A stretch of 64,000 bases of DNA from Pseudomonas sp. HOU2 (GTDB lineage Bacteria; Pseudomonadota; Gammaproteobacteria; Pseudomonadales; Pseudomonadaceae). The stretch is taken from the NCBI RefSeq assembly GCF_040729435.1, contig NZ_CP160398.1, positions 5,983,545 through 6,047,544 of the forward strand, in the 5' to 3' direction. Below the pieces are notes generated by a model. That model was not told the origin of the DNA. It did not search any database and saw nothing but the letters and a program-made list of their open reading frames with translations. Shown here in pieces: positions 1 to 8,829 of this stretch (position 1 is its first letter; every line of letters starts with the position of its first letter). A program made the position numbers and the translations under genes.

Positions 1-1025
1 CGACGTTGCTCGCCATTCTGCTGGTCAATTTCGTCATCGTGCAGGCCGCGCCGGGTGGCCCGGTGGAGCAGGCGATCGCGCGCTTGCAGGGTATAGGTGT
101 CGGCGCGGCGGTGGGCGGCGGTCATGTCGAAACCATTGGCGGCGAATCCCGTGCCACTCGAGGCCTGGACCCGAAACTGGTGGCCGACATCGAGCGTCAG
201 TACGGCTTCGACAAACCCGCCGGTGAGCGCCTGTGGCTGATGCTCAAAAGCTACGCGCAACTGGATTTCGGTCAGAGCTTTTTCCGTGGCGCCAGCGTCA
301 CCGAACTGATCTGGCAGAAGCTGCCGGTGACCTTGTCGCTGGGTTTGTGGGCGACGTTGATCACTTATCTGGTGTCGATTCCGCTGGGCATCCGCAAAGC
401 GGTGCACAACGGCTCGGCGTTCGATGTCTGGAGCAGCGTGGCGATCATCATCGGCTACGCGATGCCGGGGTTTCTGTTCGCGCTGCTGTTGATCATCGTG
501 TTTGCCGGCGGCTCCGCACTGGACTGGTTTCCGGTGCGCGGGCTGGTCTCGGACAACTTCGCCGAGCTGTCGCCGTGGGACAAGGTTGCCGATTACTTCT
601 GGCACCTCGTGCTACCAGTCACCGCGCTGGTCATCGGCGGATTCGCCACGTTGACGATCCTCACCAAGAACAGCTTTCTCAACGAGATCTCGCGCCTGTA
701 CGTGGTGACGGCACGAGCCAAGGGCCTCAGCCAGCGTCAGGTTTTATACGGCCACGTGTTCCGCAACGCGATGCTGCTGGTGGTCGCCGGATTACCCCAG
801 GCACTGGTGACGGTATTTTTCGGCGGCTCGTTGCTGATCGAGGTGATCTTTTCCCTCGATGGCCTCGGCCGACTCAGCTATGAAGCAGCGGTGTCACGGG
901 ATTACCCGGTGGTGTTCGGTTCGCTGTTCATCTTCACCCTGTTCGGCCTGCTGATAAAACTCCTCGGCGACTTGTGCTACACGCTGGTCGACCCGCGCAT
1001 CGACTTCACCGCGAGGACCGCCTGA
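1..1025 (+). CDS. yejB: Peptide/microcin C-type ABC transporter permease YejB (5' truncated)
   Basis: Inner-membrane permease of the YejABEF importer for oligopeptides and peptide-nucleotide antibiotics. The frame is already open at base 3 and the first visible residues ([20 protein letters not shown]) match the end of the first membrane helix of YejB, so roughly 20-25 N-terminal residues lie upstream of the window. The family-typical stretch RGLDP, then YGFDKP, and the EAA loop that contacts the ATPase (around YVVTARAKG and GHVFRNAM) are present, as is the C-terminal LVDPRIDF. It overlaps the start of the next permease in a TGATG junction, so the genes are co-transcribed. The binding protein YejA is expected upstream, outside the window. 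The family call is secure; only the start is missing. Confidence 0.93.
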   Translation, partial: TLLAILLVNFVIVQAAPGGPVEQAIARLQGIGVGAAVGGGHVETIGGESRATRGLDPKLVADIERQYGFDKPAGERLWLMLKSYAQLDFGQSFFRGASVTELIWQKLPVTLSLGLWATLITYLVSIPLGIRKAVHNGSAFDVWSSVAIIIGYAMPGFLFALLLIIVFAGGSALDWFPVRGLVSDNFAELSPWDKVADYFWHLVLPVTALVIGGFATLTILTKNSFLNEISRLYVVTARAKGLSQRQVLYGHVFRNAMLLVVAGLPQALVTVFFGGSLLIEVIFSLDGLGRLSYEAAVSRDYPVVFGSLFIFTLFGLLIKLLGDLCYTLVDPRIDFTARTA

Positions 1026-2047
1026 TGCTGACCTTATCTCCCATCGGACAGCGCCGTTGGGCGCGGTTCAAGGCGCATCGGCGTGGCTGGTGGTCGCTGT
1101 GGCTGTTTCTGCTGTTGTTCGGCCTGAGCCTGGGCGGCGAATTGATCGCCAATGACAAACCGCTGCTGGTCGAGTATCAGGGCCAGTGGTATTTCCCGGC
1201 CTTCAAGCGCTATACCGAACAGGATTTTGGCGGCGAACTGCCGTTCCAGCCGGACTATCGCAGCGCGCAGGTGCGGCAACTGATCGAGGGGCAGGGCGGA
1301 CGGATGTGGTTTGCGCCGATCCCGTTCGGTTTCGATACGGTCAACTATGACCTGACTGAACCGGCGCCGAGTGCGCCGAGCAGCGAGAACTGGCTGGGCA
1401 CCGACGATCAGGCGCGGGATGTGCTGGCGCGGGTGATTTTCGGCACGCGGGTGTCGCTGCTGTTCGCTTTGGCGCTGACTGCCGCCAGCGCACTGATCGG
1501 CATCGCTGCCGGTGCCTTGCAAGGCTATTACGGTGGCTGGATCGATCTGCTCGGGCAGCGGCTGCTGGAGGTGTGGTCGGGGCTGCCGGTGTTGTATCTG
1601 CTGATCATTCTGTCCGGGTTCGTCGAGCCGAATTTCTGGTGGCTGCTGGGGATCATGGCGCTGTTTTCCTGGCTGAGTCTGGTGGATGTGGTGCGCGCGG
1701 AATTCCTGCGCAGCCGTGGCCTGGAATACGTGAAAGCGGCGCGGGCGCTGGGGGTTGACGATGGGCAGGTGATCTGCCGGCACATCCTGCCCAATGCGAT
1801 GAGCGCGACCCTGACCTATTTGCCGTTCATTCTCACCGGTGCGATTGCGACCTTGTCGGCGCTGGATTTTCTCGGTTTCGGCATGCCCGCCGGCAGCGCT
1901 TCGCTGGGCGAGCTGATCGGCCAGGGCAAGAGCAATCTGCAAGCGCCGTGGTTGGGGCTGACGGCGTTTTTTGCCCTGGCGCTGATTCTTTCTCTGTTGG
2001 TGTTCATCGGTGAGGCCTGCCGAGATGCTTATGATCCGAGGGCTTGA
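1025..2047 (+). CDS. yejE: Peptide ABC transporter permease YejE
   Basis: Second permease of the Yej importer, 340 aa, the usual length for YejE. The ATG at 1025 shares its A with the yejB stop (TGATG), which fixes the start by translational coupling; an upstream extension would run into yejB. The N-terminus has a basic leader then one helix, followed by the large periplasmic segment typical of YejE (KPLLVEYQGQWYFPAFKRY), then five helices. The EAA coupling motif is seen near EYVKAARALGVDD and CRHILPNAM. It ends two bases before the ATPase gene. Nothing is odd; the assignment rests on the whole-length family pattern and the gene order. Confidence 0.94.
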   Translation: MLTLSPIGQRRWARFKAHRRGWWSLWLFLLLFGLSLGGELIANDKPLLVEYQGQWYFPAFKRYTEQDFGGELPFQPDYRSAQVRQLIEGQGGRMWFAPIPFGFDTVNYDLTEPAPSAPSSENWLGTDDQARDVLARVIFGTRVSLLFALALTAASALIGIAAGALQGYYGGWIDLLGQRLLEVWSGLPVLYLLIILSGFVEPNFWWLLGIMALFSWLSLVDVVRAEFLRSRGLEYVKAARALGVDDGQVICRHILPNAMSATLTYLPFILTGAIATLSALDFLGFGMPAGSASLGELIGQGKSNLQAPWLGLTAFFALALILSLLVFIGEACRDAYDPRA

Positions 2048-2048
2048 G

Positions 2049-3644
2049 ATGAGCGATAACCTGATCGAAATCCGCGACCTGCGTGTGGCCTTCAACGGCC
2101 AGTCAGTGGTGCATGGCATTGACCTCGATATCCGTCCGGGCGAGTGCCTGGCACTGGTCGGAGAGTCCGGCTCGGGCAAATCGGTGACCGCCCACAGCAT
2201 CCTGCAATTGCTCGACCCGAACATCACGCGGATCGACGGCAGCATTCGCTATGCCGGGGAAGAGCTGCTTGGCGTGCATGAGCGCTATCTGCGCCAGTTA
2301 AGGGGCAACCGCATCGCGATGATTTTTCAGGAGCCGATGAGCTCGCTGAATCCGCTGCACACCATCGAACGGCAACTCGGTGAGAGCCTGGCGCTGCACA
2401 AAGGTCTGGCCGGCGCGCAAGCCCGTGAGCGCATTCTTGAGCTGCTGGAGCTGGTCGGCATTCAGAAGCCGCGCGAACTGCTCAAGGCCTATCCGCATCA
2501 GCTCTCCGGCGGCCAGCGCCAGCGGGTGATGATCGCCATGGCGCTGGCCTGCGAGCCGCAATTGTTGATCGCAGACGAGCCGACCACCGCACTGGATGTG
2601 ACGGTGCAGCGCAGGATTCTGTTGCTGCTTAAAGAGCTGCAACAGCGCCTGGGCATGGCGCTGCTGATCATCAGCCATGACCTGAATCTGGTGCGCACCA
2701 TTGCGCAGCGGGTGGCGGTGATGCGCGGTGGGCGGATCGTCGAGCAGGCGTCGTGCGAGCAACTGTTCCGTGCGCCGCAGCATCCCTACAGCATCGAATT
2801 GCTCAACGCCGAGCCGGGGGACGAAGCGCTGTGCCGGGACGATGCGCAAGACTTGTTGCAGGTGCGCGATCTGAATGTGCGTTTTCGTCTCGGCGGCGGT
2901 TGGCTGCGGCCGAAAACGTACCTTGCGGCGGTCAAGGGCATCGATCTGAATTTGCAGCGCGGCAAGACACTGGGGATTGTCGGCGAGTCGGGCTCGGGCA
3001 AGTCGACGTTGGGCCAGGCGATTTTGCGCCTGATCGACGCCGAGGGCAGCATTCGCTTTGCCGGTGAGGCGTTGGAGCAACTGAGCGGCAAGCAGCTGCG
3101 GCCACTGCGCAAACGCCTGCAAGTGGTGTTTCAGGATCCGTTCGGCAGCCTCAGCCCACGCCTGTGTGTGGAGCAGATCATTGCCGAGGGCTTGCAGGTG
3201 CACAGCGATCTGAATGCTGCCGAGCGTGAACAGGCGGTGATTGATGTGCTGCGCGAGGTCGGTCTCGATCCGGCGACTCGGCATCGCTACCCCCACGAAT
3301 TTTCCGGTGGCCAGCGGCAACGGATTGCCATCGCCCGGGCGCTGGTGCTCAAGCCGGAGCTGATCTTGCTGGATGAGCCGACATCGGCGCTGGATCGCAC
3401 GGTGCAAAAACAGATCGTTGCTTTATTGCGGCGACTGCAGGAAGAGCACGGGCTGACTTACCTGTTCATCAGTCATGATCTGGCGGTGGTGCGGGCGTTG
3501 GCTCATGACTTGATTGTGATGAAGGAGGGTGAAGTACTGGAGCGCGGAGAGACCGGCAAGCTGTTCAGCTCGGCGCAGCATCCATACACGCAGGAGTTGC
3601 TGGCGGCATCCAATGTGGAGGCGAGGCTGGCGCAAATCCTGTAG
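2049..3644 (+). CDS. yejF: Dual ATP-binding protein YejF of the Yej peptide importer
   Basis: A 531-residue ATPase with two fused nucleotide-binding domains that powers YejBE. The first has Walker A GESGSGKS near residues 38-45, signature LSGGQRQR near 151 and Walker B LLIADEPT near 172. The second has GESGSGKS near 312, FSGGQRQR near 418 and LILLDEPT. Both H-loops (SHDL) are present and each half ends with the oligopeptide-transporter motif around HPYS/HPYT. The ATG at 2049 lies one base after the yejE stop and gives the normal family length. The stop codon TAG lies inside a REP palindrome that begins at 3639, so the last codons and the repeat share sequence. Confidence 0.94.
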   Translation: MSDNLIEIRDLRVAFNGQSVVHGIDLDIRPGECLALVGESGSGKSVTAHSILQLLDPNITRIDGSIRYAGEELLGVHERYLRQLRGNRIAMIFQEPMSSLNPLHTIERQLGESLALHKGLAGAQARERILELLELVGIQKPRELLKAYPHQLSGGQRQRVMIAMALACEPQLLIADEPTTALDVTVQRRILLLLKELQQRLGMALLIISHDLNLVRTIAQRVAVMRGGRIVEQASCEQLFRAPQHPYSIELLNAEPGDEALCRDDAQDLLQVRDLNVRFRLGGGWLRPKTYLAAVKGIDLNLQRGKTLGIVGESGSGKSTLGQAILRLIDAEGSIRFAGEALEQLSGKQLRPLRKRLQVVFQDPFGSLSPRLCVEQIIAEGLQVHSDLNAAEREQAVIDVLREVGLDPATRHRYPHEFSGGQRQRIAIARALVLKPELILLDEPTSALDRTVQKQIVALLRRLQEEHGLTYLFISHDLAVVRALAHDLIVMKEGEVLERGETGKLFSSAQHPYTQELLAASNVEARLAQIL

Positions 3645-3720
3645 GAGCTGTCGAGTGAAACGAGGCTGCGATCTTTTAAAGGCAAGATCAAAAGATCGCA
3701 GCGTGCCGCAGCTCCTACAG
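3639..3720. repeat. REP-type palindrome, family A (TGTAGGAGCTG...)
   Basis: Imperfect inverted repeat with arms CTGTAGGAGCTGTCGAG and its complement, and inner arms GCTGCGATCTTTT / AAAAGATCGCAGC. The same unit recurs at 23571-23661 and 37793-37879, with a half copy near 28487. It supplies the TAG stop codon of yejF at 3642-3644. Confidence 0.8.
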
Positions 3721-3732
3721 GGGCCAGACGCA

Positions 3733-3759
3733 AAAATCCCGCCACAGGGGCGGGATTTT
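3733..3759. terminator. Bidirectional Rho-independent terminator
   Basis: Perfect 11-bp stem AAAATCCCGCC / GGCGGGATTTT with a 5-base loop, flanked by A-rich and T-rich tracts on both sides. It lies between the convergent yejF and SCP-2 genes and would end transcription from both. Confidence 0.85.
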
Positions 3760-3779
3760 CTTTAAGCCGGTCGCAGGTC

Positions 3780-4097
3780 TTACGACGGGAACAGCTCGGA
3801 CAGTTTCATCGACAGCATCATGTCGCCTTCAACGCGCAGCTTGCCGCCCATGAACGCTTGCATGCCGTCGGTTTCACCGCTGACGATACCTTCCAGGGTT
3901 TCGCTGTCCAGCACCAGCGTGCAGTTGGCGTTCGGGTTTTCACCTTCCTGGATGTCGCAAGTACCGTCTTTGACGATCAGCGCGTACTGCTTGTCTTCGT
4001 CGGTGATGTTGAAACCGAAGACCAGATCCAGACCGGCAGCAGCGGCTGGGTTGAACTTGGCTTGCATCGCTTTTACGGCATCAGCTACGGAGGTCAT
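3780..4097 (-). CDS. SCP-2 sterol-binding domain protein
   Basis: A 105-aa soluble single-domain protein of the sterol carrier protein 2 family, whose fold forms a hydrophobic pocket for lipids or acyl chains. Recognisable features are the acidic/aromatic strand pattern (DLVFGFNITDED, YALIVKDGTC), NANCTLVLDSETLEGIVSG and the C-terminal GKLRVEGDMMLSMKLSELF, which is the most conserved part of the family. Length equals that of stand-alone bacterial SCP-2 proteins. The start ATG is the first in frame. It sits upstream-to-downstream with a histidine phosphatase on the same strand (62-base gap), which may be one unit. The bacterial ligand is unknown. Confidence 0.87.
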   Translation of the reverse strand: MTSVADAVKAMQAKFNPAAAAGLDLVFGFNITDEDKQYALIVKDGTCDIQEGENPNANCTLVLDSETLEGIVSGETDGMQAFMGGKLRVEGDMMLSMKLSELFPS

Positions 4098-4159
4098 GGT
4101 TCGATCCTTTCTTGGGTAATAGGCGCTGGTTGATCAGCACGGGTCACAGTTATCCGGAC

Positions 4160-4870
4160 TCAGCGGAAAGTGATGAGTTCCGGAGCCTTCAGCAGTTGCA
4201 GGTGTGCGTGACTGTTGAAGGAGGCCAAAGCCACCTCGCGACCGCGGAACTTCAGCTGGTTGAGCGAGGTGTTGACGATTTGCCAATTCAGTTCAAAGGC
4301 CTGGCGGGCAGGCATTCGGGTAATCAGGTGGAGCAGGGCGGTGATGGTGCCGCCGGAGGTGAACACGGCGATTTTCTGGTTGCCGTCGGCTTGTTCGAGG
4401 ATGCGTTGCAGGCCTCCCTGAACCCGTTCGACGAAACCCAGCCAGCTCTCCAGCCCGGGTGGGTCGTAGGTGCCGGCCAGCCAGCGCTCGATGATCAGGA
4501 CGAAGATGCGCTGAAACTCGGCGCGGTTCTGCGCGGCGTTGCGCAGGATGTCGATGGCTTCAGGCTCGTCCTCCAGCATGGCGGGGATCAGGGCGCGAAT
4601 CACTGCATCGGCGTCGAATTCGTTGAATGCCGAATCGGTCTCCAGCGTCGGTACCGCCAGGCCCTTGGCACTGAATTGCTCAAGAGCGCTGGTGGCCGTG
4701 TGTTGCTGACGGCGCAGGTCGCCGGCCAGACAGCGATCGAAGCTGATCCCGAGATCAGCGAGGTGCTGGCCGAGGATTTCTGCCTGCCGCACGCCGATGG
4801 GCGAGAGGACGTCATAGTCGTCTGCACCAAAGGAGGCCTGGCCATGTCGAATCAGATAGATGCTGCCCAC
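4160..4870 (-). CDS. Histidine phosphatase family protein
   Basis: Phosphoglycerate mutase-like (histidine phosphatase) enzyme, 236 aa from the chosen GTG at 4870. The catalytic RHG motif lies just after the start (IYLIRHGQASFG), and the second conserved histidine region is seen as VFTSGGTITALL near the C-terminus. The frame stays open 21 codons further upstream to 4933, but that extension (rich in R, H, D) does not resemble the family N-terminus, which normally begins a few residues before LIRHGQ; the GTG has no strong ribosome site, so the start is uncertain. Substrate cannot be told from sequence. Confidence 0.82.
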   Translation of the reverse strand: MGSIYLIRHGQASFGADDYDVLSPIGVRQAEILGQHLADLGISFDRCLAGDLRRQQHTATSALEQFSAKGLAVPTLETDSAFNEFDADAVIRALIPAMLEDEPEAIDILRNAAQNRAEFQRIFVLIIERWLAGTYDPPGLESWLGFVERVQGGLQRILEQADGNQKIAVFTSGGTITALLHLITRMPARQAFELNWQIVNTSLNQLKFRGREVALASFNSHAHLQLLKAPELITFR

Positions 4871-5074
4871 GTCCGCGTCATCCCGGTACGTTGAAGGTTT
4901 GGCGAGGTTATGAGGATGACGGAGTGCTGTCAATGAAAAAACATACGCTTGTTTGAAATGCCCGTTACAGGCCTGTTGCCAGAGGTTTCACGGCTGGCCG
5001 ACGAGGCGGCGCATGGGTATGCTGGAGCCATCCCGCGCGTGTTTTGCATCCGCGCATTGTTTTAAGGAGTCTCT

Positions 5075-6106
5075 GTGGAGTTTTTCACCGAATACGCCAG
5101 TTTCCTGGCCAAGACCGTAACCCTGGTGGTCGCCATCCTGGTGGTGCTCGCCAGTTTTGCTGCATTGCGCAGCAAGGGCCGGCGCAAGTCGGCAGGGCAG
5201 TTGCAGGTCAGCAGGCTCAACGATTTCTATAAAGGCTTGCGTGAACGTCTGGAGCAGACCCTGCTCGACAAGGATCAGCTCAAGGCCCTGCGCAAGGGCC
5301 AGGCCAAGTCGGAAAAGTCCGAGAAGAAGCAGAAGAACAAATCCGAGGCCAAGTCCCGGGTGTTCGTGCTCGATTTCGACGGCGACATCAAGGCATCGGC
5401 CACCGAGAGCTTGCGTCACGAAATCACCGCGCTGCTGACCCTCGCCACGCCCAAGGACGAAGTGGTACTGCGTCTGGAAAGCGGCGGCGGCATGGTTTAC
5501 AGCTATGGTCTGGCGTCCTCGCAACTGGCGCGAATCCGTGAGGCCGGCGTGCCATTGACCGTGTGCATCGACAAGGTCGCGGCCAGCGGCGGCTACATGA
5601 TGGCGTGCATCGGCGAGAAGATCATCAGCGCGCCGTTTGCAATTCTCGGCTCGATCGGCGTGGTGGCGCAGTTGCCCAACGTCAATCGCCTGCTGAAAAA
5701 GCACGACATCGATTTTGAAGTGCTGACCGCCGGTGAGTACAAACGCACCCTGACCGTGTTTGGCGAAAACACCGAAAAGGGCCGGGAGAAGTTCCAGGAA
5801 GACCTGGACATCACCCATCAGTTGTTCAAGAACTTCGTTTCGCGCTATCGCCCGCAACTGGCCATCGACGAAGTGGCCACCGGTGAGGTCTGGCTTGGTG
5901 TTGCGGCGCTGGACAAGCAACTGGTCGACGAACTCAAGACCAGCGACGAATACCTGGCAGACCGGGCGAAGAAAGCCGAGGTCTACCACCTGCATTACGC
6001 CGAGCGCAAAAGCCTGCAGGAGCGCATCGGCATGGCCGCCAGCGGCTCGGTGGATCGCGTGCTGCTGAGCTGGTGGAGTCGCCTGACACAACAGCGCTTC
6101 TGGTAA
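5075..6106 (+). CDS. sohB: Inner-membrane serine protease SohB
   Basis: Periplasm-facing peptidase of the signal peptide peptidase (S49) family, 343 aa. One N-terminal helix (residues about 8-30) is followed by a charged Lys/Glu-rich linker (about 60-95) and the protease domain. The serine-lysine dyad is visible as Ser171 in AASGGYMMA and Lys223 in GEYKRT; GSIGVVAQLPN between them is typical of SohB. The start is GTG at 5075, chosen because AAGGAG ends 6 bases upstream. A strong terminator follows the gene. Monocistronic. Confidence is high for the family and good for SohB rather than SppA because of its length. Confidence 0.93.
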   Translation: MEFFTEYASFLAKTVTLVVAILVVLASFAALRSKGRRKSAGQLQVSRLNDFYKGLRERLEQTLLDKDQLKALRKGQAKSEKSEKKQKNKSEAKSRVFVLDFDGDIKASATESLRHEITALLTLATPKDEVVLRLESGGGMVYSYGLASSQLARIREAGVPLTVCIDKVAASGGYMMACIGEKIISAPFAILGSIGVVAQLPNVNRLLKKHDIDFEVLTAGEYKRTLTVFGENTEKGREKFQEDLDITHQLFKNFVSRYRPQLAIDEVATGEVWLGVAALDKQLVDELKTSDEYLADRAKKAEVYHLHYAERKSLQERIGMAASGSVDRVLLSWWSRLTQQRFW

Positions 6107-6120
6107 ACAGTCAGCCACAA

Positions 6121-6147
6121 AAAACGCCGGTCAATGACCGGCGTTTT
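6121..6147. terminator. Rho-independent terminator between sohB and the cysI unit
   Basis: Stem AAAACGCCGGTCA / TGACCGGCGTTTT followed by a run of T on the plus strand and preceded by A on the other, so it can serve both convergent genes. Confidence 0.88.
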
Positions 6148-6169
6148 TTTGTGCGCATAACTTTGAAGC

Positions 6170-6664
6170 TTAGCGGCGACGGAACAGCGGCAGCGGTTCG
6201 TCGGTGGCGGCCTGATAGGTCACGGAAAAATCTTTCAGGCCTTCCAGCGCTTCGTACGGATCTTTGTCCGCACGAACGGCAAACGCGTCGAAACCGCAGC
6301 GGTGCATGTAGAACAGCTGATCGCGCAGCACATCGCCAATCGCCCGCAGTTCGCCTTTGAACCCGTAACGGTCGCGCAGCAGGCGGGCGTTGGAGTAGTT
6401 GCGGCCGTCGGTGAAGGCCGGGAAATTCAGCGCGATGACTTGGAACTGATCCACGTCGTCACCGATTTCTTCGGCTTCTTCGTCGGCGTCCAGCCACACG
6501 CCCAGGCCGCCGTCGCGGGCCTTGAGCATGCGACTGTGTTCACGCCACAGCTGCAATGGAACGATCAGATCGTCGCAATTGCTGATGTCGTCGATGTTGA
6601 AATCTTTCGGCAGCAGGTGCCAGGTTTCGTCGACGACTTCGTTGTTCTTAATGATTCGCTGCAT
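6170..6664 (-). CDS. DUF934 protein, partner of sulfite reductase
   Basis: A 164-aa protein of family DUF934 (oxidoreductase-associated, function unproven). Motifs typical of the family are DDLIVPLQLW near the N-terminus, FPAFTDGRNYSNARLLRDRYGFKGELRAIGD cut here as FPAFTDGRNYSNARLLRDR and GELRAIGDVLRDQ, and FDAFAVR near the end. The ATG at 6664 is inside the 3' end of cysI (17-base overlap), so translation is coupled; a longer upstream frame exists only because it overlaps cysI. In pseudomonads this gene always follows cysI, which suggests a role in assimilatory sulfite reduction, perhaps as an assembly or electron-transfer helper; that is inference. Confidence 0.9.
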   Translation of the reverse strand: MQRIIKNNEVVDETWHLLPKDFNIDDISNCDDLIVPLQLWREHSRMLKARDGGLGVWLDADEEAEEIGDDVDQFQVIALNFPAFTDGRNYSNARLLRDRYGFKGELRAIGDVLRDQLFYMHRCGFDAFAVRADKDPYEALEGLKDFSVTYQAATDEPLPLFRRR

Positions 6665-8306
6665 AGACGCGTTCCTTGAAGAGGTCGATGCCAATACGCT
6701 GGTAGGTGTCGATGAAGCGCTCGTCTTCGGTACGTTGTTCAACGTACACGTCGATCAGCTTCGAGATCACGTCCGGCATGTCGTCCTGGGCGAAGGACGG
6801 GCCGAGGATCTTGCCCAGGCTTGCGTCACGGCTTGCGCTGCCGCCGAGGGACACCTGATAGAATTCTTCACCTTTTTTGTCCACCCCGAGGATGCCGATG
6901 TGGCCGACGTGGTGGTGACCGCAGGCGTTCATGCAACCGGAGATGTTCAGGTCCAGCTCACCAATGTCGAACAGATAGTCCAGGTCGTCGAAACGGCGCT
7001 GGATCGATTCGGCGATCGGGATCGACTTGGCGTTGGCCAGCGAGCAGAAATCACCGCCCGGGCAGCAGATGATGTCGGTCAGCAGGCCGATGTTCGGCGT
7101 GGCGAAACCACCTTCACGCAACTCGCCCCACAGGGTGAACAACTGGCTCTGCTCGACGTCGGCGAGAATGATGTTCTGCTCGTGGGAAGTGCGCAGTTGA
7201 CCGAAGCTGTAGCGTTCGGCCAGATCGGCGACGGCATCGAGCTGCTTGTCGGTGATGTCGCCCGGCGCCACGCCGGTCGGCTTCAGCGACAGGGTTACGG
7301 CGACATAACCCGGTTTCTTGTGCGCCAGGGTGTTGCGCGAGCGCCAGCGGGCGAAACCCGGATGCTCCTTGTCGAGTTCGGCCAGGGCGGCAGTCTGGTT
7401 CTCCAGCGCCTTGTAGTCCGGATCGACGAAGTGTTTGGCGACGCGATGCAGTTCGGCTTCGGTCAGTGTGGTCTGGCCGCCGCGCAAGTGTTCCATTTCG
7501 GCATCGACTTTCTGCGCGAACACTTCAGGGGTCAGCGCCTTGACGAGGATCTTGATCCGCGCCTTGTATTTGTTGTCGCGACGGCCATAGCGGTTGTACA
7601 CCCGCAGGATGGCATCGAGGTAGCTCAACAGGTCCTGCCACGGCAGGAACTCGTTGATGAATGCACCGACCACCGGGGTACGGCCCAGGCCCCCGCCGAC
7701 CAGCACCCGGAAGCCCAGCTCGCCGGCGGCGTTGTGTACCGGCTCCAGGCCGATGTCGTGAACTTCGATGGCCGCACGGTCAGCGGTCGAACCGTTGACG
7801 GCGATCTTGAACTTGCGCGGCAGGTAGGCGAATTCCGGGTGGAATGTAGTCCATTGACGGACGATTTCGCACCATGGGCGCGGGTCGATCAGTTCATCGG
7901 CGGCGACACCGGCGAACTGGTCGGTGGTGACGTTGCGCAGGCAGTTGCCGCTGGTCTGGATCGCGTGCATCTGCACGGTGGCCAGTTCCGCGAGGATGTC
8001 CGGGATGTCTTCCACCGCCGGCCAGTTGAACTGCACGTTTTGCCGGGTACTGATGTGGGCGTAGCCCTTGTCGTAGTCGCGGGCAATCTTGGCCATCATG
8101 CGCACCTGACGCGAAGTCAGCTGGCCGTAAGGCACCGCCACGCGCAACATCGGCGCAAAACGCTGGATGTAGAGGCCATTTTGCAGGCGCAGGGGGCGGA
8201 ATTCTTCTTCGCTCAGCTCGCCTGCCAGATAGCGTCGGGTCTGATCACGGAACTGCTTGACGCGGTCCTCGATGATCCGCTGATCGTACTCGTCGTATAC
8301 GTACAT
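6648..8306 (-). CDS. cysI: Assimilatory sulfite reductase, siroheme/4Fe-4S subunit
   Basis: Hemoprotein of nitrite/sulfite reductase type, 552 aa, reducing sulfite to sulfide for cysteine synthesis. It shows the two-fold ferredoxin-like repeat: the N-terminal half has QRFAPMLRVAVPYGQ and STRQNVQFNWP, and the second half TSHEQNIILADV. Siroheme/cluster cysteines appear as DIICCPGGDFCSLA and SGCMNACGHHH. The start ATG at 8306 begins MYVYDEYDQ and has AGGA about 8 bases upstream; a further open frame to 8453 is non-coding by composition. It is followed by the overlapping DUF934 gene. The 293 bases upstream (8307-8599) hold no gene and presumably the promoter; I could not define a CysB site. Confidence 0.93.
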   Translation of the reverse strand: MYVYDEYDQRIIEDRVKQFRDQTRRYLAGELSEEEFRPLRLQNGLYIQRFAPMLRVAVPYGQLTSRQVRMMAKIARDYDKGYAHISTRQNVQFNWPAVEDIPDILAELATVQMHAIQTSGNCLRNVTTDQFAGVAADELIDPRPWCEIVRQWTTFHPEFAYLPRKFKIAVNGSTADRAAIEVHDIGLEPVHNAAGELGFRVLVGGGLGRTPVVGAFINEFLPWQDLLSYLDAILRVYNRYGRRDNKYKARIKILVKALTPEVFAQKVDAEMEHLRGGQTTLTEAELHRVAKHFVDPDYKALENQTAALAELDKEHPGFARWRSRNTLAHKKPGYVAVTLSLKPTGVAPGDITDKQLDAVADLAERYSFGQLRTSHEQNIILADVEQSQLFTLWGELREGGFATPNIGLLTDIICCPGGDFCSLANAKSIPIAESIQRRFDDLDYLFDIGELDLNISGCMNACGHHHVGHIGILGVDKKGEEFYQVSLGGSASRDASLGKILGPSFAQDDMPDVISKLIDVYVEQRTEDERFIDTYQRIGIDLFKERVYAANH

Positions 8307-8599
8307 ATAAGTCCTGTTCTCAGGCTTTGGGCTACTCGGAAAACGCTGCGTTTTCGCTTGCTGGAGTCCGATGGTGCCTCGGCAATTACGCGCGCACGGC
8401 CGCGCACTCCCTAACGGAGCCGGGGCAATATACCCGTTTGCAGTTATGCGCAAAAGTGATGTTTGAGTATATGTAAAGAACCAAATCGCCTAACGAGAAT
8501 GGTTGTTGATTAACCCACATTTGTCGCGGGGACAATCATCGTCTTAACTGTGATCGAGTCTTTCTGCAATCACCGATAAAACCGACAAGAGGCGATGCA

Positions 8600-8713
8600 A
8601 TGAGCAATCCGACCAAGGCAAGAAAGAGCGATAGCAGTGTCGATGCGTGGGCCATTCTGTTCCTGATCATTCTGGTCGTCGGGACAGCAGTATTCTGGGT
8701 CAGTCATCAGTAA
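8600..8713 (+). CDS. Small single-pass membrane protein, 37 aa
   Basis: Short open frame with a good start (AGAGGCG about 7 bases before the ATG). The product has a charged N-terminus (MSNPTKARKSDSSVDAW) then a hydrophobic helix of about 19 residues (residues 17-35, AILFLIILVVGTAVFWV) and ends SHQ. Such layout is typical of small inner-membrane proteins with a cytoplasmic N-terminus. It lies in the intergenic space between the divergent cysI and a binding-protein gene, and a small hairpin (CCGAC-GATT-GTCGG, 8736-8749) follows. Function is unknown. Evidence is the ribosome site, the clean helix and codon use; no homology search was possible. Confidence 0.62.
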   Translation: MSNPTKARKSDSSVDAWAILFLIILVVGTAVFWVSHQ

Positions 8714-8767
8714 ACGACCGATTCGGGCCTGCTTCCGACGATTGTCGGACAAAAACGGGATCACGCG

Positions 8768-8796
8768 TCAATAGCCGCTGATTAGAGGGCTATAAT
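8768..8796 (+). promoter_or_regulatory. Putative sigma-70 promoter of the binding-protein gene
   Basis: A perfect -10 box TATAAT at 8791-8796 with a weak -35 candidate TCAATA at 8768-8773 (17-base spacing). The gene starts at 8830. Confidence 0.45.
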
Positions 8797-8829
8797 GCGC
8801 GGCCATTTTTCCCTGGGCCCGGATCATTC

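Noticed and set aside
5044..5232. Short plus-strand frame overlapping the sohB start
   Set aside because: Out of frame with sohB and without a ribosome site; SohB has the clear family pattern.
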